Source of the DNA: Methanomassiliicoccales archaeon
GTDB lineage: Archaea; Thermoplasmatota; Thermoplasmata; SG8-5
Reading direction: 5' to 3'
Assembly: GCA_030636255.1 (NCBI GenBank)
Contig: DAOVXH010000075.1
Coordinates: forward strand, 1-8,191
Length of the DNA: 8,191 nt
The position numbers were made by a program, and so were the translations under genes. The notes beneath the pieces are model-generated. The model did no database searches and was not told the origin of the DNA. It worked only from the letters and a program-made list of their open reading frames with translations. Every line of letters begins with the position of its first letter. Within the stretch, counting starts at the first letter, position 1. Shown one piece after another: positions 1-4,937 of the stretch.

Positions 1-73
1 GCCATTGTAGCTCAGTTGGTAGAGCATCCGGCTGTTAACCGGAAGGTCCACGGTTCAAGTCCGTGCAATGGCG
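1..73 (+). tRNA. tRNA-Asn (anticodon GUU)
   Basis: This is a complete cloverleaf. The acceptor stem pairs GCCATTG (1-7) with CAATGGC (66-72), the D stem pairs GCTC (10-13) with GAGC (22-25), the anticodon stem pairs TCCGG (27-31) with CCGGA (39-43), and the T stem pairs CACGG (49-53) with CCGTG (61-65) around a TTCAAGT loop. The anticodon loop CTGTTAA carries GTT at 34-36, which reads asparagine codons AAC and AAU. The discriminator base is G73. No CCA is encoded (the next bases are CTT), as is common in archaea, so the end must be added by CCA transferase. There is no intron. The gene starts at the first base of the window, so its promoter lies outside. Confidence 0.97.
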
Positions 74-88
74 CTTTCTTTTCTTATT
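74..88 (+). terminator. T-rich terminator of tRNA-Asn
   Basis: Immediately after the discriminator base the plus strand reads as an almost uninterrupted pyrimidine run rich in T (CTTTCTTTTCTTATT). Archaeal RNA polymerase commonly terminates on such T-rich stretches without needing a hairpin. The placement directly behind a mature tRNA end supports the role; actual termination is inferred. Confidence 0.5.
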
Positions 89-101
89 AGCTATTGTTTG
101 T

Positions 102-134
102 TAGCGAAAATAAAGCAAAGGTCTATTTTCGTTA
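102..134. repeat. Inverted repeat, 11-bp stem
   Basis: TAGCGAAAATA (102-112) pairs with TATTTTCGTTA (124-134), giving ten Watson-Crick pairs and one G-T pair around an 11-base loop. The right arm, read as TCTATTTTC at 122-130, also matches a second partner, GAAAATAGA at 154-162. The two hairpins therefore cannot form at the same time in a transcript. Confidence 0.6.
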
Positions 135-193
135 TTGAATTAAGTTTGAAGTTGAAAATAGAAAGAGCAATGTCGCTGTGCGCCATTGCATAA

Positions 194-237
194 GTTGAAT
201 TTCATTTATTACAATGTGCCAATAGATGAAATTCAAC
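194..237. repeat. Perfect 12-bp inverted repeat
   Basis: GTTGAATTTCAT (194-205) and ATGAAATTCAAC (226-237) are perfect reverse complements separated by 20 bases. No tract of T follows on the plus strand, so it does not look like a simple intrinsic terminator. It could be an RNA hairpin or a palindromic protein-binding site; the sequence does not decide. Confidence 0.65.
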
Positions 238-240
238 GAA

Positions 241-293
241 ATCGCCAAACTAGTGAATCTAATTAATAACTAATTTTAATCTGTTTGGCGGAT
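241..293. repeat. Inverted repeat, 8 to 10-bp stem
   Basis: CGCCAAAC (243-250) and GTTTGGCG (283-290) are perfect reverse complements. Two more pairs form (241 and 242 with 293 and 292) if G291 is bulged. The 32-base loop is AT-rich and holds a small inner pairing of AATTA (261-265) with TAATT (271-275). The hairpin begins only four bases after the preceding 12-bp repeat, so the two are stacked in tandem. Confidence 0.6.
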
Positions 294-354
294 TATAAGA
301 TTGGCCGATTCCTCATTCTTCCCACGTTTTATAAGCTGAATTTTTGGAAGCACG

Positions 355-366
355 AAAATATATATG
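355..366 (+). promoter_or_regulatory. TATA-like promoter element, probable leaderless mRNA
   Basis: GAAAATATATATG precedes the start codon at 389 by about 25 bases. Archaeal transcription starts about 25 bases downstream of the TATA centre, so the transcript would begin at or within a few bases of the ATG. The bases before the ATG (ATCCACCC) show no Shine-Dalgarno match. Together these suggest a leaderless message, a common arrangement in archaea. Confidence 0.5.
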
Positions 367-388
367 ACTCCAAACCCAATATCCACCC

Positions 389-967
389 ATGGACAGGGAC
401 CACCTTTTCAGGAGATTGTTCCACCTCTGCGCGCCATTATTTTTGCTTTATTACATTGTGCCAGAGATATTCTGGGGCCTGCCCAAGTTCTATTGGGTTA
501 TCCTGACTCTGGCATTTTTGACTGTGCTTGAGTCAATTAGACTTGCATCTGGAAGAGTGTTCTTTGGCATGCGGAAATACGAGAGAGGCCAATTATCTGC
601 CTATTTCTGGGCAGGCCTTGGATTAACACTGGCATTTGCCTTTTTCCAGCCAATGTTCGTTGCCTGCGCAGTATTCGGTATTGGGTGGGTGGACCCTCTT
701 ATTGGCGAGATGCGGAAGCGCAAGAAAATGAAATATTATCCACATATTCCACTTCTGGCCTATTTTCTGATAGTATTAGGTTGCCTATTGGCCTTCTCTG
801 ATATTGGCCTGGTGACGATTATGGTTCTGGGGGCTGTTGCTAGTGCCTCTGCAATAGCCATTGAAAAGCCCCGGCTGCCATTAGATGATGATTTTCTCAT
901 GCTGGTAGTTCCGTTAATTGTTTTGACTGCGTTTTACGAATGGGTTAAAATAATCGGCCTATCTTGA
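389..967 (+). CDS. Dolichol/phytol kinase-like membrane protein
   Basis: This 192-residue polytopic membrane protein resembles the CTP-dependent polyprenol kinase group (SEC59 dolichol kinase, VTE5 phytol kinase, DGK1). Visible family-like signs are an N-terminal RRLFHL at residues 8-13, a short polar loop GWVDPLIGE at 99-107 where the family usually has a GDxxAxxxG-type motif, and an acidic stretch PLDDDFLMLVVP near 164-175 that recalls the family's E...DDN...P ending. About six hydrophobic segments fall near 12-29, 34-53, 75-97, 117-136, 138-157 and 168-188. Members phosphorylate lipid alcohols at the membrane with CTP; here the substrate would be a polyprenol or geranylgeraniol-type lipid, which is inference. 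The central motif departs from consensus, so activity is uncertain. The ATG is chosen because a TATA element lies at leaderless distance. Relatives of phosphatidate cytidylyltransferase are an alternative. Confidence 0.6.
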   Translation: MDRDHLFRRLFHLCAPLFLLYYIVPEIFWGLPKFYWVILTLAFLTVLESIRLASGRVFFGMRKYERGQLSAYFWAGLGLTLAFAFFQPMFVACAVFGIGWVDPLIGEMRKRKKMKYYPHIPLLAYFLIVLGCLLAFSDIGLVTIMVLGAVASASAIAIEKPRLPLDDDFLMLVVPLIVLTAFYEWVKIIGLS

Positions 968-991
968 TTAATAAGTATATATTTGAAATTA

Positions 992-1005
992 CGAAACCTT
1001 TATAG
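992..1005 (+). promoter_or_regulatory. BRE/TATA promoter for the RAM-domain gene
   Basis: CGAAACCTTTATAG matches the archaeal pattern of a purine-rich BRE (GAAA) directly ahead of a TATA box (TTTATA). The expected start point about 25 bases downstream falls near 1024-1028, giving a leader of roughly ten bases that still includes the GGTGA ribosome binding site at 1029-1033. A second TATA-like stretch (TATATATT, 976-983) lies just upstream. Confidence 0.55.
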
Positions 1006-1037
1006 GTGTGAAATGAATATCAGTTATAGGTGAGCAA

Positions 1038-1271
1038 ATGGCCGTAGGGTTTGTATTGATTTCAACTGCACCAGCAAAGGAACACGAGGTTTACAATGAG
1101 CTTCTGAAAGTAAAGGAGATAGTGGAACTTCACCCACTTTTTGGTGAGTACGACCTCATCGCAAAGATTGATGCTGATGATTTTAATGTGCTTGGCCAGG
1201 TAGTTGTGGACAACATAAGGACCATACCTGGCGTAATAGACACAAAGACCTTGACGGGCATGAAGTTCTGA
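1038..1271 (+). CDS. Stand-alone Lrp/AsnC RAM-domain protein
   Basis: This 77-residue protein consists only of the ligand-binding RAM (AsnC_trans_reg) domain of the Lrp/AsnC family. The beta-alpha-beta-beta-alpha-beta order is visible: strand 3-9, helix about 14-25, strand 27-33, strand 37-44 after the typical LFGEYDL turn, helix about 48-60, and a final strand following IPGVIDT at 64-70. There is no helix-turn-helix, so it cannot bind DNA like a full Lrp protein. Stand-alone RAM proteins in archaea form dimers or higher rings, bind amino acids or related small molecules, and may assemble with full-length Lrp proteins. The start is supported by GGTGA at 1029-1033, four bases before the ATG. 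It has its own promoter and is followed nine bases later by an orphan membrane-protein gene, probably co-transcribed. Confidence 0.88.
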   Translation: MAVGFVLISTAPAKEHEVYNELLKVKEIVELHPLFGEYDLIAKIDADDFNVLGQVVVDNIRTIPGVIDTKTLTGMKF

Positions 1272-1276
1272 GGTGA
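1272..1276 (+). promoter_or_regulatory. Ribosome binding site GGTGA adjoining a stop codon
   Basis: GGTGA lies one base after the TGA stop (1269-1271) of the preceding gene is completed and four bases before the ATG at 1281. It fixes the start of the membrane-protein gene and suggests translational coupling within one message. Confidence 0.6.
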
Positions 1277-1280
1277 AATA

Positions 1281-1589
1281 ATGGAAGACACATTTTGGAT
1301 ATTTCTGCTTGTACTTATGATGATACTGGGATTGGGACTTTTCTGCGCAGGTATCTTCACTGTCTACTTCGGCAGTGGTAAAAGCAGAGGAATTGGAGCT
1401 GGCCTCCTTGTTGGAGGTATTGTATTAGGTGTATTGGTTTTCCTTATGGATTACATGAACCTGTTCATTCCAGCAGACCTGTTTCTCTGGGACTCTGTGA
1501 TATATCCTGGCCTCATCTTCTTGGGTGCAGCAGTTGTCGGCGGTCTGGGCGCAGTTGGCCTGTTCCTCCTGGCAATAATGAAGAGTTGA
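1281..1589 (+). CDS. Orphan membrane protein with three TM segments
   Basis: I do not recognise a family for this 102-residue protein. It is almost entirely hydrophobic, with predicted membrane segments at about 6-30, 37-57 and 72-99. A short basic, glycine-rich turn (GSGKSRG, 31-37) separates the first two, and a short outer-loop-like stretch NLFIPADLFLW (60-70) separates the second and third. Many glycines in the helices (GLLVGG, VVGGLGAVG) suggest tight helix packing. No catalytic motif is visible. It sits nine bases behind the RAM-domain gene with a strong GGTGA site, so the two probably share a transcript. By position it could be a membrane partner of the RAM protein, but nothing in the sequence proves it. 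Confidence 0.75.
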   Translation: MEDTFWIFLLVLMMILGLGLFCAGIFTVYFGSGKSRGIGAGLLVGGIVLGVLVFLMDYMNLFIPADLFLWDSVIYPGLIFLGAAVVGGLGAVGLFLLAIMKS

Positions 1590-1597
1590 ACCGAATC

Positions 1598-1645
1598 TTG
1601 AAAAACATCATTTCAAATCAAATAGCTGGAAGGCTATTTCTTTTT
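1598..1645 (+). terminator. Tandem hairpins and T tract between convergent genes
   Basis: Two short hairpins fill the 44-base gap between the convergent genes. TTGAAA (1598-1603) pairs with TTTCAA (1611-1616), and AAATAGC (1620-1626) pairs with GCTATTT (1633-1639) around TGGAAG. On the plus strand the second is followed by CTTTTTCTT, a plausible terminator for the genes ending at 1589. On the minus strand the first hairpin's loop side carries a run of five T (complement of 1600-1607), which could serve pyrG. The right arm and T tract lie inside the end of the pyrG coding region. Confidence 0.5.
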
Positions 1646-3262
1646 CTTGGACTTGTACTCAGCCGCAGCTCGGACCAGGCCAAGATGTGTCCGTGAAGGG
1701 TTTTCCGGCCTTGATTTGAACTCTGGGTGAAATTGCACTGCCATGAAATAGGGGTGTTTTGCCAACTCAGCAATTTCCATACGAATACCATCTTTTGAAC
1801 GGCCAGTGAACCGCAGCCCGGATTTTTCTATTTGCTCTATAAATTCAGGATTGACCTCGTATCTGTGGCGATGGCGCTCAGATATTGTGGCTTTGCCACC
1901 ATAGATATCTCGAGCCAAACATTCAGGAACAAGCTTAATATCATGTGCTCCAAGGCGCATTGTTGCACCCATATCTGTAACATCTTCCTGCTCAGGCAAT
2001 ATGTCAATAACAGGATACTTGGTATTGGAATCAAATTCAGAGCTATTAGCTCCCTCCCATTTCATAACATTACGGCAGTATTCCACAACTGCCAGCTGGA
2101 ATCCCAGGCATACGCCCAGTAAAGGTATTTTTTTCTCTCTGGCATATTTTACAGCCTCAATTTTTCCCTCGGTTCCACGGTCGCCGAAGCCACCTGGAAT
2201 CAGGAGACCGTCAATGCCCTTCAATAATCCGGTGGCACCCTGCACATCAAGGTCTTCGCCCTCTATCCATCTTATTTTTACCTTGACCTGGGCCTCGGAG
2301 CCAGCATGCTGGAATGCCTCAATATGGCTAGCATAGGAGTCTTTTAAATCGGTATACTTACCAGCTATAGCAATTTCCACTTCAGCACAGGGGTTTTGCA
2401 TGTTCATAACAATATTTTTGACAAAATTATTCCACTTCCTCATTGTGTGCTTTGGAGCATAAATTCTCATCTTGTGGAGTATGTAATCTGTTAAACCCTG
2501 TTCCTCCAATATGCTGGGCACCAGGTATATTGATTCAGCATCCGGGGCACTGACCACGGCCTCCATTGGTACGTCACAGAACAGTGCTATCTTGCGTTTA
2601 ATATCATATTCCAGGACTCTCTCTCCTCTAGCCACAATTACATCAGGAATGATTCCGATTGCACGTAGCTCTTTCACAGAATGCTGGGTTGGCTTGGTTT
2701 TTTGTTCGCCTACTACTCCCAGGATAGGAACCAATGTTGTATGCACAAATAGGCAGTTCTCATTGCCTCCTGACTCTCTGAATAGCTGCCTGACAGCCTC
2801 CAAAAAGGGCATGGATTCAATGTCTCCAACGGTTCCGCCTAATTCAACCAGAACTATGTCTGCGCCGGATTCTTCACCAACACGCTTTATGTTTTCTTTA
2901 ATCTCATTTGTAATATGTGGAATTATCTGGACTGTCTTGCCCAGGTAGTCACCATGCCTTTCCTTTTCAATGACCTTCTTGTAAACCTTGCCAGTGGTGA
3001 TATTGTGGTCGCTGGACAGGTTAAGGTCCAAAAATCTCTCATAATTTCCAAGGTCCAGGTCAACCTCTCCACCATCATCCAGAACATATACTTCCCCATG
3101 TTGAAATGGGCTCATTGTGCCAGCATCGCAATTCAAATATGGGTCGATTTTTACTGCTGTTACAGTCAAGCCTCTACCTTTCAATAACCTGCCAATGGAT
3201 GATGCAGTGATTCCCTTTCCTAGACCAGATAAAACGCCGCCCGTGACTATTATGTATTTCAT
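1634..3262 (-). CDS. pyrG: CTP synthase
   Basis: This 542-residue protein is CTP synthase, which makes CTP from UTP, ATP and glutamine-derived ammonia in the last step of pyrimidine nucleotide synthesis. The N-terminal synthetase domain (about 1-265) shows VTGGVLSGLGKG at 6-17, KIDPYLNCDAGTM at 38-50, LGGTVGDIES at 141-150 and KTKPTQHS at 188-195. The C-terminal class I glutamine amidotransferase domain (about 290-535) has the oxyanion-loop region IPGGFGDRG at 355-363, the nucleophile Cys385 in GVCLGFQ, and His512/Glu514 in FHPEF. All catalytic residues are present and the length is normal for the family. The frame extends upstream to 3340, but the start at 3262 is chosen because the family begins with MKYIIVTGG. 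An ATG at 3283 is the next alternative. No strong Shine-Dalgarno precedes either. It lies 52 bases behind DUF1846 and is probably co-transcribed. The C-terminus ends in a lysine-rich tail. Confidence 0.98.
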   Translation of the reverse strand: MKYIIVTGGVLSGLGKGITASSIGRLLKGRGLTVTAVKIDPYLNCDAGTMSPFQHGEVYVLDDGGEVDLDLGNYERFLDLNLSSDHNITTGKVYKKVIEKERHGDYLGKTVQIIPHITNEIKENIKRVGEESGADIVLVELGGTVGDIESMPFLEAVRQLFRESGGNENCLFVHTTLVPILGVVGEQKTKPTQHSVKELRAIGIIPDVIVARGERVLEYDIKRKIALFCDVPMEAVVSAPDAESIYLVPSILEEQGLTDYILHKMRIYAPKHTMRKWNNFVKNIVMNMQNPCAEVEIAIAGKYTDLKDSYASHIEAFQHAGSEAQVKVKIRWIEGEDLDVQGATGLLKGIDGLLIPGGFGDRGTEGKIEAVKYAREKKIPLLGVCLGFQLAVVEYCRNVMKWEGANSSEFDSNTKYPVIDILPEQEDVTDMGATMRLGAHDIKLVPECLARDIYGGKATISERHRHRYEVNPEFIEQIEKSGLRFTGRSKDGIRMEIAELAKHPYFMAVQFHPEFKSRPENPSRTHLGLVRAAAEYKSKKKK

Positions 3263-3314
3263 TGTTACACGGACGTCGAACATAGCGTTATGTGGTTTAA
3301 AGATAGCGCCATTG

Positions 3315-4829
3315 CTAGTAAAACAAGTCATTGGATGCAAAAATTGGGTCTGTGGTCAGGTTCACTCCCAATCTTCGGAACCCGGTCTCATCACCAGGGG
3401 TGGGGATGTGAGTAAGATGAACCTCGCAGCCCTTGAGTTCCTTGAGCTTTTCCATGGCATAGTGGGTGGTGGGATTGTGGGCTGCACTTATGCTCAGGGT
3501 TATGAGTGTCTCATTGAGGTTCAGGCTCACTGCCTTCTCCTCCAGTATCTCCTTTTCAAAATCACCTATGGATTTAATTATGTTGGGAGACAAAATATGT
3601 ATTCTGTCAGGTATCTCGGCCAATACCTTTATAGCATTCAGTACAACGCTTGAGGAGGCATGCATCAGATGTGAATTTTTTCCCACAACTATTCTGCCGT
3701 CCTTCAACTCTATGGCTGCGCCGCAATAGATTCCTTTATTGCCCTTTCCCTGCTCCTTGGCACAGTCTGCGGCCTGTCTGGCTGGAATTACAACAATTCT
3801 ATCCTCTGGAACTACATTAATCTGCTCCATTAGATGTTCAGATAGTTTCACAGTGTTCTTGTTTATGAAGCCCATCATGTACTCGCAATTATATCTGAAT
3901 GTACGGCGGATAATCTCCTGTTTTGCAGCTTCCTGGACAATGTCATCGTCAACAATGCCATATCCAGCCATATTGACTCCCATGTCTGTGGGAGATTGAT
4001 ATGGTGATTCAGAGCCAGTTATCTTTTCCAGGATACTCTTCAGTACTGGAAATACCTCTACATCACGATTGTAGTTCACGGTTTCCTCACCATGGGCCTT
4101 CATGTGATGTGGGTCAATCATATTGAAGTCACCCAGGTCAGCTGTTGCGGCCTCGTAGGCTACATTTACTGGATGCTTCAGGGGAATGTTCCATATTGGA
4201 AAGGTCTCGAATTTGGAATATCCAGATTTTTTGCCCTGCCTATAATCATGATACATCTGGGAAAGACATGTTGCCAGCTTGCCGCTTCCTGGTCCTGGTG
4301 CAGTAACTATTACCAATGGTTTCTCAGTAGGTATGTGGGGATTGGCACCATAACCTTCCTCACTAACAATAGCATCCACATGAGTGGGGTATCCCTTGGT
4401 GAACCTGTGGGTGTACACGTTTATGTCTCGCCGCTCCAACTTGTTCTTGAATATGTTAACGGCTGGCTGGTCCTGAAATCTTGTTATGACAACTGCAGTT
4501 ATGTCTATTCCCCAGCTCCTTAGGTCATCTATCAATTTCAAGGCATCTGCATCATAGGTAATACCAAAATCTGCACGAATTTTCCTTCTCTCAATATCGC
4601 CAGCATAGATACACAGAATGATGTCAGCCTTGTCCTTCAGCTGTTGAAGGAGTTTAATTTTCACATTTGGGTCAAAGCCAGGTAGAACCCTTGACGCATG
4701 ATAATCAAAGATAAGCTTTCCACCAAATTCAAGGTAAAGTTTGTTGTCATATTCCTTCACCCGTTCAAGTATGGCCTTTGTCTGTTTCTTCAGATATAAC
4801 TCATTGTCAAAACCAATTTTCCCTTCCAT
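3315..4829 (-). CDS. DUF1846 / UPF0371 family protein
   Basis: This 504-residue protein is a full-length member of DUF1846 (UPF0371), a family of unknown biochemical role best known from Firmicutes and Actinobacteria. The family signature is clear: IGFDNELYL at 5-13, LYLEFGGKL followed by DYHASRVLPGF at 31-52, TRFQDQPA at 116-123, and the glycine-rich APGPGSGKLATCLSQMYHD at 177-195. The last of these resembles a nucleotide-binding loop but is not a proven Walker A. Other conserved-looking blocks are IDPHHMKAHGEETVNYNRD at 238-256, SPTDMGVNMAGYGI at 279-292 and ARQAADCAKEQGKGN at 350-364. It is soluble, with no signal peptide or membrane segment. It heads the minus-strand pair with pyrG and is divergent from HMG-CoA reductase. 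A bacterial-type family in an archaeal setting hints at lateral transfer, but this needs a tree. Function should be left open. Confidence 0.95.
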   Translation of the reverse strand: MEGKIGFDNELYLKKQTKAILERVKEYDNKLYLEFGGKLIFDYHASRVLPGFDPNVKIKLLQQLKDKADIILCIYAGDIERRKIRADFGITYDADALKLIDDLRSWGIDITAVVITRFQDQPAVNIFKNKLERRDINVYTHRFTKGYPTHVDAIVSEEGYGANPHIPTEKPLVIVTAPGPGSGKLATCLSQMYHDYRQGKKSGYSKFETFPIWNIPLKHPVNVAYEAATADLGDFNMIDPHHMKAHGEETVNYNRDVEVFPVLKSILEKITGSESPYQSPTDMGVNMAGYGIVDDDIVQEAAKQEIIRRTFRYNCEYMMGFINKNTVKLSEHLMEQINVVPEDRIVVIPARQAADCAKEQGKGNKGIYCGAAIELKDGRIVVGKNSHLMHASSSVVLNAIKVLAEIPDRIHILSPNIIKSIGDFEKEILEEKAVSLNLNETLITLSISAAHNPTTHYAMEKLKELKGCEVHLTHIPTPGDETGFRRLGVNLTTDPIFASNDLFY

Positions 4830-4870
4830 AAATAAAACAGTCCTTTTCTATTGAAACCAGATAGATTTGA

Positions 4871-4881
4871 TTATCTTAAAG
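4871..4881 (-). promoter_or_regulatory. Possible TATA element for the DUF1846-pyrG pair
   Basis: On the minus strand CTTTAAGATAA lies about 45 bases before the start codon at 4829. A start point about 25 bases further would leave a leader of some 20-25 bases that includes AAAAGGA, a weak ribosome binding site about 11 bases before the ATG. Support is only by pattern and spacing. Confidence 0.3.
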
Positions 4882-4892
4882 ATTACCCAAGA

Positions 4893-4931
4893 TTTTTATT
4901 GTACAAAACTATGGCCTGTGACTATAGGTGA
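4893..4931 (+). promoter_or_regulatory. TATA-like element and RBS of HMG-CoA reductase
   Basis: TTTTTATTG (4893-4901) lies behind a purine-rich AAGA and about 40 bases before the start codon. The predicted start point near 4922-4926 gives a short leader that begins just ahead of GGTGA (4927-4931), which stands six bases before the ATG at 4938. This site decides the start of the reductase. The promoter shares the 108-base divergent spacer with the opposite DUF1846 gene. Confidence 0.5.
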
Positions 4932-4937
4932 ATTCAT

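Larger units (their letters stand above)
74..388. other. Gene-free spacer with inverted repeats
   Basis: About 315 bases between tRNA-Asn and the next gene contain no reading frame I would defend. A TTG-started frame at 285-506 exists but overlaps the real gene out of frame and has no family resemblance. The stretch is AT-rich and holds three strong stem-loops (102-134, 194-237, 241-293), an alternative pairing for the first of them (122-130 with 154-162), an inverted 11-base copy of the tRNA 3' end (180-190), a degenerate direct copy of part of the downstream gene (176-221), and a TATA-like element just before the next start codon. It could hold a small RNA or be a decayed gene remnant. Confidence 0.6.

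Noticed and set aside
102..293. CRISPR-like array in the spacer
   Set aside because: The repeats are unrelated inverted pairs, not regularly spaced direct repeats with unique spacers, and no cas gene is nearby.
1..388. Integration site of a mobile element at tRNA-Asn
   Set aside because: tRNA genes are common targets, but there is no integrase and no direct copy of the tRNA 3' end in the window; the copies seen are short and inverted.
285..506. Possible 73-residue gene starting with TTG upstream of and overlapping the kinase-like gene
   Set aside because: It overlaps the supported gene out of frame, has no ribosome binding site, starts inside an inverted repeat arm and resembles no family.
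3263..3340. A 26-residue N-terminal extension of CTP synthase
   Set aside because: The family begins at the MKYIIVTGG motif; the extension overlaps the end of DUF1846, is not conserved-looking and has no ribosome binding site. The start at 3262 is preferred.
1832..4523. Several plus-strand open frames across the pyrG and DUF1846 genes
   Set aside because: They are antisense shadows of two clear, full-length genes; none has a family-like sequence or a convincing ribosome binding site.
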